A stretch of 64,000 nucleotides of DNA. It comes from Methylobacillus rhizosphaerae. GTDB lineage: Bacteria > Pseudomonadota > Gammaproteobacteria > Burkholderiales > Methylophilaceae. The notes beneath the pieces are model-generated. The model was given only the letters and a program-made list of their open reading frames with translations, ran no database searches and had not been told where the DNA came from. A program made the translations under genes and the position numbers. Each line of letters opens with the position of its first letter. Position 1 is the first letter of the stretch. The stretch is from positions 62,001 to 126,000 of the forward strand of contig NZ_FZOA01000006.1 in NCBI RefSeq assembly GCF_900187985.1. The letters are read 5' to 3'. Shown piece by piece: positions 42,710 to 51,275 of this stretch.

Positions 42710-43438
42710 TCAGCACCAATCCGGGTTTGGCAGCCCGGCAAAGACATGTCGCAGGCCTTCCGACCAGCCCTGGCGTATGGTGTTGTAGTAGGGATCACTC
42801 TCTGTGATGCGTTGCCTGCAATCCGCATGGAAGCTGTCCGTGCGGTAGATCAGCAGGTCAATCGGCGCAGCGACGGAGATGTTGCTGCGTATTGTCGAGT
42901 CAAAAGAGATCAGCACGCACTTCACTGCTTCCATGATGTCGCTGTCATGGGCAATAACCCGGTCAATAATCGGTTTGCCGTATTTGGTTTCACCAATCTG
43001 GAAATACGGTGTTTCCTGGCTACTCTCAATGAAGTTTCCCGCTGCATACACCGAGAACAGGCGTGGAGATTCGCCACGTATCTGCCCGCCGATGAGGATA
43101 CTGGCATTGAAATCAGTGTTATGGTTCTTCAAGTGCTCATAGTCAAGTTCGTATACCGCCCTTAATTGTTCTCCCACCAGTTGGGCAGCATCAAACATGC
43201 TCGTGACATTGTGCAATGTAGTGCCTTCATTGAGCTTGACTGCATCACGCAGGCGATTGATGACTGCCTGCGTAATAGCCAGGTTTCCCGCCGTCATCAG
43301 GGTGATTACCCGCTCGCCGGGTATGTCGAACACACTCATCTTGGGAAACACGGCCACCTGGTCCACACCAGCGTTAGTACGGGTATCGGACGCCAGGACC
43401 AGCCCCTGGTCGAGCAATAAGCCTACACAGTAAGTCAT
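42710..43438 (-). CDS. Anbu proteasome-related peptidase
   Basis: 242 residues. The start MTYCVGLLLDQGLVLASDTR is diagnostic of Anbu: after Met removal Thr1 becomes the nucleophile, with Asp17 (SDTR) and Lys32 (FPKM) as the proteasome-type catalytic set. FNASILIGGQIRGE and AHDSDIMEAVKCVLISFDST are also family marks. Anbu assembles into open ring-like oligomers in the cytoplasm; its substrate is unclear. The frame opens 72 bases earlier with a GGGAG site, but the family start requires 43438. Its usual partners (ATP-grasp, alpha-E, transglutaminase) lie at 54968-58163. Confidence 0.9.
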   Translation of the reverse strand: MTYCVGLLLDQGLVLASDTRTNAGVDQVAVFPKMSVFDIPGERVITLMTAGNLAITQAVINRLRDAVKLNEGTTLHNVTSMFDAAQLVGEQLRAVYELDYEHLKNHNTDFNASILIGGQIRGESPRLFSVYAAGNFIESSQETPYFQIGETKYGKPIIDRVIAHDSDIMEAVKCVLISFDSTIRSNISVAAPIDLLIYRTDSFHADCRQRITESDPYYNTIRQGWSEGLRHVFAGLPNPDWC

Positions 43439-43577
43439 GGAAGTTAGGAAGGTGATGGAGTTGATTTCATCATACGCATGCGCACTTGGCTCGACAATAC
43501 CACTGCCCATGCAATGTCATCTCCCAGCGCAAAATGACGTACACTTTGTTTTTTGCTCAAGATACAGGCCCGTCGTT

Positions 43578-44618
43578 ATGGAATACCGCAAGTTAGGCAA
43601 ATCCGATCTCCACGTTTCCGCCATCTGCCTGGGCACCATGACTTTTGGTGACCAGAATACCGAAGCTGAAGCCCACGCCCAGCTGGATTACGCACTTTCG
43701 CAAGGCATCAATTTCATTGATACCGCAGAAATGTATCCCGTGCCGCCCAAAGCCGAAACCTATACCCGCACCGAAACCATGATCGGCCCCTGGCTCAAGC
43801 GCCAGTCGCGCGACAAGATCATTCTCGCCAGCAAGGTGGCAGGCGGCAACCGCAAGCTGGACTGGATCCGCAATGGGCCTGCAGCAGTAGACCGCGACAA
43901 CATCCGTACCGCTATCGAAGGCTCGCTCAAGCGCCTGCAGACAGATTATCTTGATCTGTACCAGATTCACTGGCCGGAACGCAATGTGCCCATCTTTGGG
44001 CAATACCAGTTCGACCCCACCAAGGAAACCAAGGAATGGGTTTCCATTCACCAGCAGCTGGAAATACTGGCGGAGCTGGTCAAGGAAGGCAAGGTGCGCT
44101 ATGTGGGCGTATCCAACGAACAGCCCTGGGGCGTCATGGAGTTCTTGCGCATCTCGGAACAATACGGCCTGCCGCGCATCGCTTCCATCCAGAACAGCTA
44201 CAGCCTGCTTAACCGTGGCTTTGAATTCGGCATGACGGAGATTGTCCACCGCGAACAAGTCAGCCTGTTGCCTTATTCGCCACTGGCCTTCGGCCATCTC
44301 AGTGGTAAATACATTGACGACCCGCAAGCCCAGGGCCGGGTCAACCTGTTCCCCGGCTATGCCCAGCGCTACACCAAGCCCAACGTCACCCCTGCCAGCG
44401 CCGCCTACGCCGCCCTCGCGCACAAGCACGGCATGAGTCCGGCAGAACTGGCGCTCTCATTCGTCTATCACCGCTGGTTCGTCACCAGCACCATCATCGG
44501 CGCCACCAGCATGGCGCAATTGCAGGAAAATATGGGCGCATGGCAGAAAGCACTGTCGGAAGAGATTCTGCAGGAGATCGAGGCGATTCACCTGCGTTTC
44601 ATGAACCCCGCTCCCTGA
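43578..44618 (+). CDS. tas: NADP(H)-dependent aldo-keto reductase, Tas type
   Basis: 346 residues. MEYRKLGKSDLHVSAICLGT opens a TIM barrel; INFIDTAEMYPVPPK holds the catalytic Asp and Tyr, and SNEQPWGVMEFL and QNSYSLLNR match Tas (which suppresses tyrosine auxotrophy in E. coli). Catalytic Lys sits in ILASKVAGGN and His in QIHWPER. The NADP loop near the C-terminus includes IIGATSMAQLQEN. Divergent from Anbu with a 139-base gap. Confidence 0.88.
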   Translation: MEYRKLGKSDLHVSAICLGTMTFGDQNTEAEAHAQLDYALSQGINFIDTAEMYPVPPKAETYTRTETMIGPWLKRQSRDKIILASKVAGGNRKLDWIRNGPAAVDRDNIRTAIEGSLKRLQTDYLDLYQIHWPERNVPIFGQYQFDPTKETKEWVSIHQQLEILAELVKEGKVRYVGVSNEQPWGVMEFLRISEQYGLPRIASIQNSYSLLNRGFEFGMTEIVHREQVSLLPYSPLAFGHLSGKYIDDPQAQGRVNLFPGYAQRYTKPNVTPASAAYAALAHKHGMSPAELALSFVYHRWFVTSTIIGATSMAQLQENMGAWQKALSEEILQEIEAIHLRFMNPAP

Positions 44619-44804
44619 AATATATTTGAGTAAAAATAACTAATTTATATCAATCAGTTATAGAAAACCTTAATTTTCATGGTGCCCTTTTTTCATTCTC
44701 GCGTGTCATTACTAGTAGAGACCCTGAAAATTCAGAGCCTCTATCACAACAATTCGAAGCGACATTTATTCGCCAGCGCATTTCCCTGACCACTGGATGT
44801 ATCC

Positions 44805-44832
44805 ACCCTCCCCCTGGGGGAGGGTTTATTTT
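44805..44832 (+). terminator. GC-rich hairpin, possible terminator of tas
   Basis: ACCCTCCCCC / GGGGGAGGGT with practically no loop and TTATTTTT after it, 186 bases past the tas stop. The remaining gap (44619-44913) shows nothing else. Confidence 0.7.
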
Positions 44833-44913
44833 TCCGTGCTTGCTTGGCGCAGGCCTGCATTGATGTTCTAATCCAGCCATCGGGCCCGTAGCCCGCCAAT
44901 GCAAAGGAATCTG

Positions 44914-45909
44914 ATGCGTATCGTCTTTTTCAGCACCCAGGTATATGACAAGGAAAGTTTTCTGGCTTTCCCCAGGCTCCAGAACGCTGAATTCATCTTC
45001 CAGCAACCCAAGCTGACGGTAGATACCGCCGTGCTTGCCGATGGAGCTGAAGTCGTCTGCGCATTCATCAATGACGACCTGTCAGCACCAGTGCTGGAGA
45101 AACTGGCGGCCAACGGCACAAAACTGATCGCATTGCGCTCAGCAGGCTACAACCATATCGACCTGGAAGCCGCGCAACGACTTAACCTGGCTGTCGTGCG
45201 CGTACCATCTTATTCACCACATGCCATTGCCGAGCATACCGTCGCCTTGATCCTTGCGCTCAACAGGCATTTGACGCGTGCCTACAACCGCACGCGCGAA
45301 GGTGATTTCAGCCTGCGCGGATTGACAGGTTTCGATCTGGTCAACAAGACGGTAGGCGTTGTCGGCACAGGGCAAATCGGCGCAACGTTTGCGCGCATCA
45401 TGGCAGGTTTCGGTTGCAAGATACTGGCCTATGATCCGTATCCCAACCCGCAAGTCACTGCGCTGGGAGCAAGTTACCTTGAGCTCGATACGCTATTGGC
45501 GCAATCCCATATCGTCAGCCTGCATTGCCCGCTGAGTCCCGAAACCCATCACCTGATCAATGCCAGCTCGCTCAGCCGCATGCAGCAGGGCAGCATGCTC
45601 ATCAACACCAGCCGTGGCGCATTGGTGGACACGCCTGCCGTCATTGAGGCATTGAAACGTGGGCACTTGGGCTACCTGGGCCTGGATGTGTATGAAGAAG
45701 AGGCAGATTTGTTCTTCGAGGACCTATCCGATTTTCCCTTGCAGGACGATGTGCTGGCACGCCTGCTGACCTTCCCCAACGTCATCATCACTGCGCACCA
45801 GGCTTTTCTCACGCGCGAAGCGCTTGATGCGATTGCGGGCACCACGCTTGCCAACATCGACGCTTGGGCGGCAGGCAGGCCGCAAAACCTGGTCAGGCTG
45901 GAAACATGA
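44914..45909 (+). CDS. ldhA: D-lactate dehydrogenase (LdhA type)
   Basis: 331 residues, similar to E. coli LdhA along its length: VFFSTQVYDKESF, ALRSAGYNHIDLEAA, the NAD motif GVVGTGQIGATFARI, NTSRGALVDT with catalytic Arg, YEEEADLFFEDLSDF and TAHQAFLTREAL with the catalytic His. It interconverts D-lactate and pyruvate. AAAGGAA supports the ATG at 44914. It overlaps the next gene by 4 bases (ATGA). In an aerobe the physiological direction is unclear. Confidence 0.88.
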   Translation: MRIVFFSTQVYDKESFLAFPRLQNAEFIFQQPKLTVDTAVLADGAEVVCAFINDDLSAPVLEKLAANGTKLIALRSAGYNHIDLEAAQRLNLAVVRVPSYSPHAIAEHTVALILALNRHLTRAYNRTREGDFSLRGLTGFDLVNKTVGVVGTGQIGATFARIMAGFGCKILAYDPYPNPQVTALGASYLELDTLLAQSHIVSLHCPLSPETHHLINASSLSRMQQGSMLINTSRGALVDTPAVIEALKRGHLGYLGLDVYEEEADLFFEDLSDFPLQDDVLARLLTFPNVIITAHQAFLTREALDAIAGTTLANIDAWAAGRPQNLVRLET

Positions 45910-46211
45910 GCCTGATCCCCAATCAGTTGCCTGCCGGGCTTGAGGTTTACAAACGCACTCCGGATTTCACTCCAGAGAACCTGCCTGCCGCCCTGCAATC
46001 ACAGCACTCCACCAAGGCTGGTGTCTGGGGCTTGCTGCATGTGCTGGAAGGCCAGGTGATTTATCGCCTGGCCCCGCCCAACACCGAATCCACTATAGCC
46101 AGCGCAGGTGAAACCATCGCCATCCTGCCCGAGATCGTGCACTGGGTGGAATTTGTCACCCCTGGCAGGTTTTATGTGGAGTTCTACCGCGCAGCAGCCA
46201 CTGTAAGTTAG
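45906..46211 (+). CDS. DUF1971 (YeaR/TehB-N-like) small cupin protein
   Basis: 101 residues. LPAGLEVYKRTPDFTPENLP, then WGLLHVLEGQVIYRL and PEIVHWVEFV match the short DUF1971 proteins such as YeaR and the N-terminal part of TehB. These are cupin-like folds linked to tellurite or nitrate stress. It overlaps ldhA by 4 bases, so the pair is translationally coupled. Its end overlaps the convergent membrane-protein gene by 4 bases. Confidence 0.8.
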   Translation: MSLIPNQLPAGLEVYKRTPDFTPENLPAALQSQHSTKAGVWGLLHVLEGQVIYRLAPPNTESTIASAGETIAILPEIVHWVEFVTPGRFYVEFYRAAATVS

Positions 46212-46675
46212 TCTTTACTATCTCGTCCAAGCGTGGATTTCAATATCAGCACCGCGCCTTTGCCAAAACCATAACTCGTCGTGATCAGGCTGGCGAACAG
46301 GTAGTACTGGAACAAGTGCTGCCCCAGTTGCTGCGGCGGCTCGGCAGTATCCAGCACCGGGAATATCCCCATCAGCAGGAACAGGCTGGAATTGGTAAAC
46401 GCCCCGACCACCATTGCCCAGCGCACATGCCATGGGAACGGCACCCTGGCCGCGTAATAGCCCAGAATCAGGGCTGACATTAATAGGAAGTCAATGTGCG
46501 CCTGCAACACCCTGGTCTGCTTGCCCTGGAAAATATCCGGCAGCCCCGGTACGCCAAAATTCAGCCCCACCATGCACCAGGCCAGGATCAAGGCCATGAT
46601 CATCCAGAGGCAGGCGCCCCTGAGCATGACAATATTGGTGCTGTTCGCAGTCAGCACACTTTCTGCATTTTTCAT
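46208..46675 (-). CDS. Four-helix inner-membrane protein
   Basis: 155 residues, not recognised. Helices: MLRGACLWMIMALILAWCMV, AHIDFLLMSALILGYYAA, WAMVVGAFTNSSLFLLMGIF and FQYYLFASLITTSYGFGKGAVL. A conserved-looking His-Ile-Asp in the second helix could be functional. The layout resembles the hydroxylase-like or styrene-oxide-isomerase-like four-helix proteins in this size class, but evidence is weak. Convergent with the DUF1971 gene. Confidence 0.65.
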   Translation of the reverse strand: MKNAESVLTANSTNIVMLRGACLWMIMALILAWCMVGLNFGVPGLPDIFQGKQTRVLQAHIDFLLMSALILGYYAARVPFPWHVRWAMVVGAFTNSSLFLLMGIFPVLDTAEPPQQLGQHLFQYYLFASLITTSYGFGKGAVLILKSTLGRDSKD

Positions 46676-46855
46676 TATTCATCTCCTCGTTAACCTGCGG
46701 CCTGTTGGCCTCAGCAGATGACGGAGATTATGAAGTGTCTGCCCACCCTGTACTTGTCCATAGGGGAAGCAAAACTTGTCTCAAACGGAAGTCTGGTGAT
46801 TTACCGCCGACCCTACCTCCTTTAATATGGATCAAAACATCACCGTTCAACACCC

Positions 46856-47845
46856 ATGGATACCTTGCCACCGGATCGCAACGCGCCGATATTCCTCAGC
46901 ACTGAGCAACTGCCCATGCATCAGCGTCATGACTGGCTGCAGCACATCATTTCACAGGAATACACACACGTAGCGATCAAGGCAGGACGTGACAAGCCGC
47001 TGTTCAACGAAATGACCATCTACCCCTGGCAGGAGCTGCGTCTTTCTGCCATCCGTTCCAATGGCATTACCATCCAGCGGCAAGCCGGAGAATGCTGCAA
47101 AGTGAGCCAGGATGCCTATTTCGCTGTCATCCTATTGTCAGGTCAATACCTGCTTGAGCAGAATGGGCGCGAAGTATTCCTTCAGCCTGGGGAGATGACC
47201 TTGTACGATGCCACCCGTCCGCATCGCATCCACTGTCCAGGCGTATTCTCCAAGCTGATCGTGTCCATTCCCCGCCCCCTGTTGCGCAGCCACCTGTCTG
47301 GTGTCGAACATTGCACAGCAAGAAGCATAAACCCGCAGCATGGCATAGGCGCGATTGGCACCAACTTCATCCGCTCGGCAGCACAATATGCCGACAGCCT
47401 GAGCACACCGCAATTCAACAGCCTGGCACCACAGGCATTAGAGCTGCTGGCAGCCACCCTCGCCAGCGCAAGGCCAGAGCATATCCATGGCCGTAACCGT
47501 TCGACCTCCTTGTACAGGGTCAGGCAATTCATCGAGGAACACCTGGGTGATCATGAATTGGACAGCAACCGGATCGCAACTGCCAATAAATTGAGTACAC
47601 GCTATATCAACAGCCTGTTTGCAGACGAAGGCCATTCACTGATGCGTTATGTCTGGCAGCGCAGACTGGAAAAATGCCGGCAGGCACTGCAGCATCCTGC
47701 ACAGCATGGACAACCCATTGCCAATATTGCGTGGCAATGGGGATTTTCAGACCAGGCGCACTTCTCCCGTTGTTTCAAACAGGCATTCGGCATGTCTCCG
47801 CGCACCTATCGAAACCTGGCTCATCACTCTTCTTCCACGACATGA
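46856..47845 (+). CDS. AraC-family transcriptional regulator
   Basis: 329 residues. The N-terminal ~200 residues are a ligand-binding domain of the AraC_binding_2 kind (WLQHIISQEYTHVAI, YLLEQNGREVFLQPGEMTLY). The C-terminal ~100 residues hold two helix-turn-helix units: IATANKLSTRYINSLFADEG and IANIAWQWGFSDQAHFSRCF, ending GMSPRTYR. The regulated genes are probably neighbours; the membrane protein gene upstream is divergent (181-base gap). Its end overlaps the DUF2798 gene by 22 bases. Confidence 0.88.
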   Translation: MDTLPPDRNAPIFLSTEQLPMHQRHDWLQHIISQEYTHVAIKAGRDKPLFNEMTIYPWQELRLSAIRSNGITIQRQAGECCKVSQDAYFAVILLSGQYLLEQNGREVFLQPGEMTLYDATRPHRIHCPGVFSKLIVSIPRPLLRSHLSGVEHCTARSINPQHGIGAIGTNFIRSAAQYADSLSTPQFNSLAPQALELLAATLASARPEHIHGRNRSTSLYRVRQFIEEHLGDHELDSNRIATANKLSTRYINSLFADEGHSLMRYVWQRRLEKCRQALQHPAQHGQPIANIAWQWGFSDQAHFSRCFKQAFGMSPRTYRNLAHHSSSTT

Positions 47846-48060
47846 TCCACTAACTTCTGCACGCCTGGTGCAATTACCATAATGGCAATAAACACCACAG
47901 GCCATGCCGTCATGAAAACATGACGCCATTGGGACAGAAAAATATCTGCGGGTATATGATGCATCGCCAGGATCACTCCTGATACGAGCAATGATGTCGC
48001 TGCCGACATCACTAGTGCAAACAATGGCTTGCGGTACTTTTTACTTATCTTCGCATTCAT
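47824..48060 (-). CDS. DUF2798 small membrane protein
   Basis: 78 residues with two helices (PLFALVMSAATSLLVSGVIL, FMTAWPVVFIAIMVIAPG) and an acidic end. KYRKPLFALVMS and FMTAWPVVF are DUF2798 features; function unknown. It follows the SDR gene on the same strand, so probably one transcript. Confidence 0.75.
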   Translation of the reverse strand: MNAKISKKYRKPLFALVMSAATSLLVSGVILAMHHIPADIFLSQWRHVFMTAWPVVFIAIMVIAPGVQKLVDHVVEEE

Positions 48061-48077
48061 ATACAACCTACAGTGCA

Positions 48078-48821
48078 CTACCAGGGCAATGTTTCTCCGT
48101 GATGGAAAAAACCACCTGTCGGGCCATCATCTGCCAGCAACGCCAGTTGCACACTGGTTTTACCGCTATCCTTGACCTCCATGGGAGCATCACTGCCACC
48201 AAGCCCGGTTTTTACCCAGCCCGGATGCGCCGAATTGACTTTGATCGGGGTATTTTTGAGCTCATGCGCCAAGTGCACGGTATACGCATTCAAGGCGGTT
48301 TTTGAGGCGTTATAGGCCACACTCTTTGCTGCCTCAATCGGTGAATCCGGCATGCTATGCAGACTCAAGGAGCCAAGAATACTGGAAAGATTGACGATCC
48401 TCCCTGCAGGAGCACGCTTGATCAAAGGCAGTAACACTTGTGTCAATTCAATCACCGCAAAGAAATTGACCTCGAAAGTATCACGCAATATCTTCCCATC
48501 CACCTGGCTGCTGTTATTGCTCCCCAGCAGAGTTTCCTTCAGCACACCAGCATTATTAACCAGGATATCCAGTCTACCGAAACGCTGCTCAATATATTCT
48601 GCCACCTGCTGTGCACTACCTGGCCTGCCAGCTTCATATGCCACCACACTTGCTTCTATCCCCAACGCCTTAAGATGGCTGGCAGCTTGTTCGCCACTGG
48701 ATGTATCTCGTACGGCCAATACAACTCTAATATCTTGCTCACCCAGCTCGCGCGCTGTCTCAAACCCAATTCCACGATTGGCACCTGTAATTAATGCCAC
48801 TTTTGTTTCTGTTTGACTCAT
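48078..48821 (-). CDS. Short-chain dehydrogenase/reductase
   Basis: 247 residues. Rossmann start ALITGANRGIGFETAREL, then LVNNAGVLKETLLG, the catalytic Ser in NLSSILGSL, the Y-x-x-x-K pair in AYNASKTALNAYTV and PGWVKTGLGG. The GIGFETA pattern fits carbonyl-reductase-like members. It is divergent from a TetR gene with repeated operators between them, so it is probably that regulator's target. Confidence 0.88.
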   Translation of the reverse strand: MSQTETKVALITGANRGIGFETARELGEQDIRVVLAVRDTSSGEQAASHLKALGIEASVVAYEAGRPGSAQQVAEYIEQRFGRLDILVNNAGVLKETLLGSNNSSQVDGKILRDTFEVNFFAVIELTQVLLPLIKRAPAGRIVNLSSILGSLSLHSMPDSPIEAAKSVAYNASKTALNAYTVHLAHELKNTPIKVNSAHPGWVKTGLGGSDAPMEVKDSGKTSVQLALLADDGPTGGFFHHGETLPW

Positions 48822-48839
48822 GGTGATTTCCTTTATTTA

Positions 48840-48925
48840 TTTACCAATCAGTACATAAATAATAATTCACCATATTTTCTTCGTCAATTATTTTTTACCA
48901 GATGGTACAATAATAAAAATTCACC
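48840..48925. promoter_or_regulatory. Duplicated operator between SDR and TetR genes
   Basis: Two 32-base copies, 48840-48871 and 48894-48925, agree at 25 positions (TTTACCA..GTACA..AATTCACC). The second contains the palindrome TACCA-GA-TGGTA. One copy lies at each gene start, which fits coordinate repression by the TetR protein. Confidence 0.6.
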
Positions 48926-48938
48926 TGCAGGACACGAC

Positions 48939-49550
48939 ATGACGAACTCTGAAATCAAGAAAAGCCGAGGGCGCCCCAGCAAGTTTGATCCGGAAACATC
49001 CCTTAATATTGCAATGCAACTGTTCTGGGCCCACGGCTATGAAGGTACTTCCATCGCAGAATTGACCAATGCCATGGGAATCAACAAGCCGAGCCTGTAT
49101 GCCGCTTTCGGCAGCAAGGAGGAATTATTCGAAAAAGCGCTGCAGCAATACATCTCCGGCCCAATTGCATTTATCTCGGCGGCACTTGACGAACCCACTG
49201 CCTATCGAGTGGTGGAAAAATTATTGGTGGAAAGCGCCTATTTCCTCACTGCGCCAGATACGCCTCATGGTTGTATGGTGAATACAGGGTCGCTGAGTTG
49301 CGGCAAAGAAACCGCCACAATCAAGGAAACACTGGCGCAATGCAGGCAGCGGTTCGAAACCGCTCTGACGGCACGCCTGCAACGCGCCCAGGCGGAAGGC
49401 GACCTGCCTGCGCAAGCCGACCCGGCCACCCTGGCCAAGTACATCGCCACTTTGCACCAGGGAATGAGCGTACAAGCCGCCAGCGGCACCAGTCGAGAGG
49501 CGTTGCTAGCTATGGCAAAACTTGTGCTGGACAACTGGCCGCCGTGTTGA
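48939..49550 (+). CDS. TetR/AcrR-family regulator
   Basis: 203 residues. Basic N-terminal arm (SRGRPSKFDPETSLNIAM), then GTSIAELTNAMGINKPSLYA as the helix-turn-helix and AAFGSKEELFEKAL. The C-terminal domain has the HGCMVNTGSLSCG stretch, often seen in regulators of SDR or reductase genes that respond to electrophiles. The operator repeats at 48840-48925 suggest it controls itself and the divergent SDR-DUF2798 genes. Confidence 0.88.
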   Translation: MTNSEIKKSRGRPSKFDPETSLNIAMQLFWAHGYEGTSIAELTNAMGINKPSLYAAFGSKEELFEKALQQYISGPIAFISAALDEPTAYRVVEKLLVESAYFLTAPDTPHGCMVNTGSLSCGKETATIKETLAQCRQRFETALTARLQRAQAEGDLPAQADPATLAKYIATLHQGMSVQAASGTSREALLAMAKLVLDNWPPC

Positions 49551-49603
49551 CCGGCGTGCACCAAGGTGTTACTTTATTGACACCAACATACAAAACCATT
49601 CCC

Positions 49604-49888
49604 ATGAGCACTACAAGCCTGAAATTACCGGATAGCCTGAAAACCCGTATCAAGCAGCTTGCCGATGCTACCGGCAAAACTGCACATGCCTTCATGCTGG
49701 AAGCGCTTACAGAACAGACGATACGGGAAGAAAAGCGGCAGGCACTGATTGCCCGCGCCCTCGAAGCAAAAGCAGAATATGAAAACTCCGGGATAGCTTA
49801 TGCCGCAGGAGATGTGCACACATACCTGCGCAACAAGATACAAGGAAAAAGTCTTTCCAGACCCGACCCCATCCAACAGAAATCATGA
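49604..49888 (+). CDS. Ribbon-helix-helix antitoxin (CopG/ParD-like)
   Basis: 94 residues. MSTTSLKLPDSLKTRIKQLA, then TGKTAHAFMLEALTEQT is the beta-strand plus two-helix DNA-binding fold of ribbon-helix-helix antitoxins. A flexible C-terminal part probably wraps the toxin. The stop overlaps the next gene's ATG by 4 bases. An inverted repeat GGTGT/ACACC at 49565-49584 upstream may be its operator. A longer frame from 49271 belongs to a TetR-overlapping shadow. Confidence 0.8.
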   Translation: MSTTSLKLPDSLKTRIKQLADATGKTAHAFMLEALTEQTIREEKRQALIARALEAKAEYENSGIAYAAGDVHTYLRNKIQGKSLSRPDPIQQKS

Positions 49889-50172
49889 CCAGCATCGTCT
49901 ATTCCTCCGCCGCACTGGAGGATAGCGAAAGACTGGTGGATTTCTTGCTGGAGCAATCATCCGAATGGGCTGTGGCAACCTTCGACATCATAGATCACGG
50001 TATCTCGCTGCTGGCATTGCACCCGAACATCGGCCACCCCATATCCGGCACAGAGTTGAAGGAGCTCGTGATTTCACGTGGACGAAGCGGATATATCGCG
50101 CTATATGAATTCGACCCGCTCACTGACCAGGTATTAATACTGGCGATCAGGCACCAGCGCGAGCTTGAGTAA
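49885..50172 (+). CDS. ParE/RelE-superfamily toxin
   Basis: 95 residues. VYSSAALEDSERLVDFLLEQ, then ISLLALHPNIGHPIS, GRSGYIALYEFDPLTDQVLI and AIRHQRELE match the ParE/RelE toxin fold, where the C-terminal strand and Arg/His are important. Targets could be gyrase or ribosome-bound mRNA; the ParE group is the better fit by size. Coupled to the antitoxin by a 4-base overlap. Confidence 0.82.
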   Translation: MTSIVYSSAALEDSERLVDFLLEQSSEWAVATFDIIDHGISLLALHPNIGHPISGTELKELVISRGRSGYIALYEFDPLTDQVLILAIRHQRELE

Positions 50173-50250
50173 AGAAATAATACAACCCTCGAAACTTGCT
50201 TCACTCATACGGCTCAAGGCAAGCAAGTACGCCTTAAATGAGTTATGCAA

Positions 50251-50481
50251 CTAAAACTCATCATCCAAATACTGCACATCAACCCTGACCCGCAGATATC
50301 TGCCTAACTCAGACAACTCCACCACATCAATCCTGCGTTCCCCGGATTCAATTTTCGCAATATATGACTGAGGTTTACCTAATTTGCTGGCAAGCATTGC
50401 CTGCGTTAAACCTTGTCGCTTCCTGGCACGTACCAACAACTCCAGCAAAGCTTGGTATTCCGGCGTATCGGTAGATTTCAT
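50251..50481 (-). CDS. XRE-type helix-turn-helix regulator
   Basis: 76 residues, nearly all HTH_3: LLVRARKRQGLTQAMLASKL, then GKPQSYIAKIESGERRIDVV. It could be an antitoxin or a repressor. No partner is adjacent: the toxin-antitoxin pair is on the other strand. Confidence 0.8.
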   Translation of the reverse strand: MKSTDTPEYQALLELLVRARKRQGLTQAMLASKLGKPQSYIAKIESGERRIDVVELSELGRYLRVRVDVQYLDDEF

Positions 50482-50595
50482 TCAGGCACCTGTCTTTGAT
50501 GCCTTGAATAAATAATCCCATTCCGGAATAATCCCAAAATAGGATTTTTAAAGAAAAATTTAACTACCTAGAAAATCTCACGATTGGAGTAAACA

Positions 50596-50802
50596 ATGTC
50601 GTCCAGCACACACAAAGTCACACTAGATATTCCAGATATCCCACATGGACATGGGCTATCTTTCAAGCGGGGAGTAGCAGATGGATTACTCGATACCAAA
50701 AAACATGAGAGCCTGCCTCATGATACTCATTCAGCCAGCTATCAACGTGGGATAGCCCTTGGCATTACACTCAAAAATGAAATTGCGAAACTCGTAAAAT
50801 AA
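50596..50802 (+). CDS. Hypothetical protein, 68 residues
   Basis: Small soluble protein with DIPDIPHGHGLSFKRGVADG and SASYQRGIALGITLKNEIA. No family recognised. A GGAG ribosome site lies 7 bases before the ATG (ttGGAGtaaacaATG). It lies in an AT-rich stretch beside the toxin-antitoxin genes. Confidence 0.5.
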   Translation: MSSSTHKVTLDIPDIPHGHGLSFKRGVADGLLDTKKHESLPHDTHSASYQRGIALGITLKNEIAKLVK

Positions 50803-50819
50803 ATATTTAAGACAAGAAA

Positions 50820-51227
50820 ATGTATCGTCTTCTTACTATATCAATTTGCATCATGTTAACGGCTTGTGGACTGGCATATCAGAAGCAAGCAAAAGAATTA
50901 CTCAGCCGCTCCACCACAACAGACTGGGGATATTGACATGATGAGCATGAGTATCAAGAAAAGCGCTTAATTCAGGAAATGCTGAAAGATCCGGACAGTG
51001 CAAAATTCCGGTTTGGATCAACCCAACGAATGGTAAAAAATGTTGGAGGTCGGCCTACGTTGATTTGGATTTCTTATGTATTCGTCAATGCAAAAAACTC
51101 TTTTGGAGGTTATACCGGCGAGAAAGCCTATGCATTTGCCTACAAATGCAATCTCACCAAAGATTGTAAATTAGTAGACTATGCAACACCTGGCCAGTAT
51201 GCCGACCAGTTAGATTGGCAAATGTGA
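50820..51227 (+). pseudogene. Lipoprotein gene interrupted by one stop codon
   Basis: The ATG at 50820 reads MYRLLTISICIMLTACGLAY, a signal peptide with the lipobox LTAC and Cys 16, then runs into an in-frame TGA at 50934-50936. The same frame continues without a shift (HDEHEYQEKRLIQEMLKDPD, ALLDP-like DSAKFRFGSTQ) through to 51227 with a YVFVNAKNSFGGYTGEKAYA core and QYADQLDW end. A lone ORF from 50979 would lack the signal. The single nonsense codon therefore breaks a 135-residue lipoprotein gene; recent mutation is likely. Confidence 0.7.
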
Positions 51228-51275
51228 ATTACTTGGAATTGATACTTAACTTCATTGCATAACCTGATTGAGTAA

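Noticed and set aside
43593..44429. 278-residue open frame opposite tas
   Set aside because: Shadow frame within the aldo-keto reductase gene, with no motif.
49271..49888. 205-residue frame overlapping TetR and antitoxin genes
   Set aside because: Its first 110 residues are a shadow of the TetR frame; only the part from 49604 has the ribbon-helix-helix fold.
50934..50936. TGA as a selenocysteine codon
   Set aside because: No selenocysteine insertion element is evident and the lipoprotein is not a known selenoprotein type.
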